Shown here: one piece after another, positions 63,929-64,000 of the stretch
How the letters are laid out: each line of letters starts with the position of its first letter
Position numbering within the stretch: position 1 is the first letter of the stretch
NCBI GenBank assembly: GCA_016712665.1
Contig: JADJQP010000004.1
Coordinates: 262,809-326,808 of the forward strand
Length of the DNA stretch: 64,000 bases
From: Bacteroidota bacterium
GTDB lineage: Bacteria > Bacteroidota > Bacteroidia > Chitinophagales > Chitinophagaceae
Reading direction: 5' to 3'
Translations under genes and position numbers: made by a program
Notes under the pieces: generated by a model
Database searches by the model: none
Told to the model about the DNA's origin: nothing
Seen by the model: the letters and a program-made list of their open reading frames with translations, nothing else

Positions 63929-64000
63929 TTATTGTATTGCATGTAGCTTGTAAATTACAATTGGTTCAAGTATTTCCGGTTTGTAACTCATAAACAAAGT

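Noticed and set aside
1..64000. CRISPR arrays, prophage, insertion sequences, integrases, rRNA genes or defence systems.
   Set aside because: No regularly spaced repeats, transposase or integrase motifs, or rRNA segments were seen; the only repeats are the 14-bp array and the dispersed pair.

Overview
The window is AT-rich chromosomal DNA from a member of the Bacteroidota, probably near the Chitinophagales/Sphingobacteriales. The evidence is a fused LpxC-FabZ gene, the gliding-motility protein GldC, six secreted proteins ending in type IX secretion (T9SS) C-terminal sorting domains, Bacteroidota-type TAnnTTTG promoter elements, A-rich instead of Shine-Dalgarno leaders, and several Bacteroidota-restricted families (DUF2490, DUF5362-like). 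The order-level placement is inference.

Layout. 1-3.9 kb: 5' part of dprA, a 14-bp tandem repeat, a lipoprotein, a lone CoA-transferase subunit A, a frameshifted lipoprotein, a c-type-haem-like lipoprotein (frameshifted) and a T9SS thioredoxin-like protein. 4.3-10.2 kb: lipid A genes (lpxC-fabZ, lpxD), an HD phosphohydrolase, gldC, a secreted unknown, and rluD broken by an in-frame stop. 10.3-12.9 kb: lipB and three cytochrome oxidase subunit genes closed by a strong terminator. 13-17.3 kb: mtaB (frameshifted), an outer-membrane-like protein and a TPR histidine kinase. 17.4-24.5 kb: an inorganic-carbon uptake operon with a SulP transporter, beta-carbonic anhydrase, DabA and DabB. 24.6-34.4 kb: glmM, a methyltransferase, a PAP2 phosphatase, a ZIP transporter, a TraB/GumN protein (frameshifted), two small membrane proteins, proS and a T9SS M14 carboxypeptidase. 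34.4-39.2 kb: tRNA-His, rhomboid (frameshifted), a thioredoxin-like protein, aroC, hutI and a DUF2490 protein. 39.3-44.5 kb: a TolC/HlyD/ABC export operon with a divergent TetR regulator. 44.6-46.8 kb: purL. 47.3-57.2 kb: an island of secreted proteins, comprising an alpha/beta-hydrolase-like T9SS protein, an M1 peptidase, an unknown envelope protein, a free-standing prodomain-like protein, an M12B-type and an M43-type metallopeptidase. 57.2-64 kb: a DMT transporter, a PaaE-like reductase with two stops, a queuosine-precursor transporter, DUF2147, fabG, tag (frameshifted), a VOC protein and an AIM24-like protein.

Two regions stand out functionally. The carbon-uptake operon joins two kinds of bicarbonate uptake to a carbonic anhydrase, with no carbon-fixation enzyme in view. 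In the protease island, a 207-residue secreted protein resembles the propeptide of the metallopeptidase encoded directly after it, which suggests an inhibitor or folding partner acting in trans. The export ABC protein is also unusual: Walker A is intact but the signature, Walker B and H-loop residues are altered.

Sequence quality matters here. At least seven genes are broken by a single-base indel in a short homopolymer (six missing, one extra), several of them housekeeping genes. This looks more like sequencing or assembly error than real decay. The in-frame stops in rluD (one) and the PaaE-like gene (two) are not explained by single homopolymer slips and need separate checking. Frame-corrected coordinates are given throughout.
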